This document shows positions 5,881-7,450 of a stretch of 7,450 bases of DNA, in pieces. The number at the start of each line of letters is the position of its first letter. Within the stretch, counting starts at the first letter, position 1. Source of the stretch: Bacillota bacterium (GTDB lineage: Bacteria > Bacillota > Clostridia > Peptostreptococcales > Acidaminobacteraceae); contig JAUMXJ010000053.1 of the NCBI GenBank assembly GCA_030529205.1, positions 1-7,450 of the forward strand. Reading direction: 5' to 3'. The notes under the pieces are model-generated. The model did no database searches. It saw nothing but the letters and a program-made list of their open reading frames with translations, and was not told the origin of the DNA. The translations under genes and the position numbers were made by a program.

Positions 5881-5905
5881 GAATGGGGAAAAAATGTGGA
5901 TGAAC

Positions 5906-5910
5906 GGAGG
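5906..5910 (+). promoter_or_regulatory. Ribosome site fixing the ktrA start
   Basis: GGAGG (5906-5910) lies four bases before ATG 5915. It favours this start over in-frame ATGs at 5840, 5894 and 5900, and the resulting protein begins just before the RCK fold, as in other KtrA proteins. Confidence 0.7.
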
Positions 5911-5914
5911 AAAA

Positions 5915-6559
5915 ATGGCGAAGAAGAATCACTATACACAATTTGCCGTATTGGGACTCGGAAGATTCGGCATGAGCATCGTACAGACGCTTTCCGAGTA
6001 TGATGTCAATGTCCTGGCGTGCGACAGAGACGATGTAAAGCTTCAGCATGCCATGGAATACGCCACCCATGTTGTCAAAGCGGATGTGTTTGATGAGATG
6101 GCGCTCGAACGTTTGGGATTGGGCAGTTTTGATGTCGTCATTATGGCGATGGGAGAAGACTTTGAAGCTTCTCAAATTGCAACCATGATTGCAAAAGAAA
6201 AAGGGGTAAGACGCGTCATTGTCAAAGCGAGGAATCAGAGACAGAAAAAGATTCTGAAGAGCATCGGGGCGGATGAAGTCATATTGCCCGAATACGAAAT
6301 GGGAAAAAAGCTTGCCAGGCGTCTTGTCAGCTCCGATATTCTCGATATTCTCGAAGAATCGGATCTTTATACCGTGGCTGAAATGGAACCTCGTCGGGAA
6401 TGGTGGGGAAAGACTTTGCGTGAGACCGACATCAGAAAGAAATACGGCATCACGGTCTTGGCTACGAGAAGGGGAGAGAGACTGACGATTCCCGTTTCTC
6501 CGGATCAAGTGATTGAACAGGATGATGTCCTGATTGTGTTTACTGAAAAAAAAGCATAA
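5915..6559 (+). CDS. ktrA: K+ uptake regulatory subunit, KtrA (RCK protein)
   Basis: This 214-residue cytosolic protein has one RCK N-domain and one RCK C-domain, the length of KtrA rather than the double-length TrkA. The nucleotide-binding fold begins QFAVLGLGRFG (9-19), with the glycine-rich GLGRFG, and has an acidic residue at the end of strand two (Asp37 in LACDRDD). FDVVIMAMGEDFEASQIAT (72-90) and the IGADEVILPEYEMGKKLA segment (117-134) are typical of the family. The C-domain (about 150-210) ends in the usual EQDDVLIVF strand. KtrA forms an octameric ring that binds ATP/ADP and gates KtrB. In several Firmicutes the C-domain also binds cyclic di-AMP, which I cannot confirm here. It starts 34 bases after ktrB, clearly in the same operon. 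The order is ktrB then ktrA, the reverse of B. subtilis ktrAB. Confidence 0.92.
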   Translation: MAKKNHYTQFAVLGLGRFGMSIVQTLSEYDVNVLACDRDDVKLQHAMEYATHVVKADVFDEMALERLGLGSFDVVIMAMGEDFEASQIATMIAKEKGVRRVIVKARNQRQKKILKSIGADEVILPEYEMGKKLARRLVSSDILDILEESDLYTVAEMEPRREWWGKTLRETDIRKKYGITVLATRRGERLTIPVSPDQVIEQDDVLIVFTEKKA

Positions 6560-6581
6560 TAAACGAATAGGGGAGGTCGGG

Positions 6582-7427
6582 ATGAAAATTTGTACGCTGA
6601 TGGACAATATTTCCCGCGACGATGCTTACAAGGCGGAGTTCGGGCTCAGTTACTATATTGAGACGGGAAATTGTAGTATTTTATTCGATGCCGGTTCTAC
6701 ACATCTGTTCGCGGAGAATGCGGAAAAAATGGACATCGATTTGTCCAAGGTCGATGTGGCGGTGTTGTCTCACGGGCATTTTGATCATGGCGGAGGTTTG
6801 CTTCATTTTTTGAAGATTAACAATCACGCGAAAGTATATGTCGCCGAAGCTGCATTCGATGAGTTTTTCAATGTGCGGGATGAGTACATCGGCTTGAACG
6901 CGGAACTCATGCAAAGCGATCGTATCGTCTATGTGAAGAACCATGTGCAGCTAGCCGAAGGGGTCGAATTGTTTTGTCCCGAGGTAGAATCCGGTCGGGG
7001 CGGATTTGCTCTCAAATATCCGATTGACGATTACGGACTGAAGGCATATCAGGACGGGAGATTGGTTTCGGACGATTTTCGTCACGAAATGTACCTGTTG
7101 ATACGGGAACCGGATGTCGACCCGGGGGTCGATACGGGAAATGAGAAGTTGCGGACGGTGCTCTTCAGCGGATGTTCACATCGGGGGATTTTGAACATTA
7201 TGTCCTGGTTTTCTCCGGATGTGTTGTTCGGCGGATTCCATCTTTTTCCTGTCGAAACATATGGAGAAGGAGCGGAAAAACTAAAAAAGCTCGCTAAGGA
7301 GTTGTTGGAATATCCGACTTTGTACTATACTTGTCATTGTACCGGTATCGTACAGTATGAATTCCTGAGCAGTCTGATGGAGGACAGAATTCGTTATCTG
7401 GCGGCCGGCGAGCAGGTGATACTGTAG
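6582..7427 (+). CDS. Metallo-beta-lactamase-fold metal-dependent hydrolase (COG1237-like)
   Basis: From ATG 6582, with GGGGAGG (6570-6576) five bases upstream, this encodes 281 residues without a signal peptide. The metal site is visible: HGHFDHGGG (64-72, the HxHxDH motif), SGCSHRGILNI (196-206), GGFHL (217-221) and the C-terminal CHCTG (251-255). The last three blocks are the marks of the COG1237 subgroup, often named after an archaeal protein annotated as a dihydropterin-ribofuranosylaminobenzene phosphate synthase. That name should not be carried over, since the pathway it implies is archaeal. Reaction and substrate here are unknown; hydrolysis of a small phosphate-bearing or ester compound in the cytosol is only a guess. 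It begins 22 bases after ktrA with no terminator between, so co-transcription is likely. A longer upstream frame (ATG 6534) overlaps ktrA and has no family support. Confidence 0.85.
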   Translation: MKICTLMDNISRDDAYKAEFGLSYYIETGNCSILFDAGSTHLFAENAEKMDIDLSKVDVAVLSHGHFDHGGGLLHFLKINNHAKVYVAEAAFDEFFNVRDEYIGLNAELMQSDRIVYVKNHVQLAEGVELFCPEVESGRGGFALKYPIDDYGLKAYQDGRLVSDDFRHEMYLLIREPDVDPGVDTGNEKLRTVLFSGCSHRGILNIMSWFSPDVLFGGFHLFPVETYGEGAEKLKKLAKELLEYPTLYYTCHCTGIVQYEFLSSLMEDRIRYLAAGEQVIL

Positions 7428-7450
7428 CAAAAGTGCCGGTTGAAAAGGAT

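Noticed and set aside
5870..6607. A 245-codon open frame on the minus strand, antisense to ktrA
   Set aside because: ktrA is strongly supported by its RCK motifs; the antisense frame shows no domain and no ribosome site.

Overview
The window is an ordinary chromosomal segment of moderate GC content. It most likely comes from an anaerobic, low-to-mid-GC Firmicute (Clostridia-like), judging by strong AGGAGG-type ribosome sites, an occasional TTG start, sigma-A-like promoters, and the gene mix: NhaC, an anaerobic-type corrinoid methyltransferase, a formate/nitrite-family channel, and KtrB with a one-RCK-domain KtrA. The taxon is an inference from style only. I see no mobile element, CRISPR array, rRNA or tRNA.

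Layout. Bases 1-79 hold the last 25 codons of a tgt-like gene (queuine tRNA-ribosyltransferase), closed by a strong hairpin terminator at 141-168. A gap with no convincing gene follows to about 465; it contains one weak 19-codon candidate ORF. A good promoter, bracketed by a perfect inverted repeat, leads into nhaC (524-2041). A bidirectional terminator (2066-2103) separates nhaC from the convergent gene cbiL/cobI (2112-2831, minus strand). cbiL and trmL (2983-3495) are divergent and share a 151-base gap with back-to-back promoter candidates. Next comes a plus-strand run: an FNT-family channel gene (3615-4376, TTG start), ktrB (4441-5880), ktrA (5915-6559) and a COG1237-like metallo-beta-lactamase-fold gene (6582-7427).

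Functional picture. Two genes, tgt and trmL, modify the tRNA wobble position 34. nhaC, the FNT gene and ktrBA all move small ions or weak acids (Na+/H+, formate-type anions, K+), so the segment is mainly ion and pH homeostasis with housekeeping genes around it. ktrB and ktrA encode the membrane and regulatory halves of one K+ uptake system. The MBL-fold gene lies 22 bases after ktrA, so it is probably co-transcribed, but its substrate is unknown.

The least explained sequence is regulatory. Upstream of the FNT gene, a 12-bp perfect palindrome has a third copy of its half-site 30 bases downstream that can fold with it into a two-part hairpin. A perfect extended -10 just before ktrB would give an almost leaderless mRNA. 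A 7-bp inverted repeat brackets the nhaC -10. I found no clear evidence of a wholly new biological system here.
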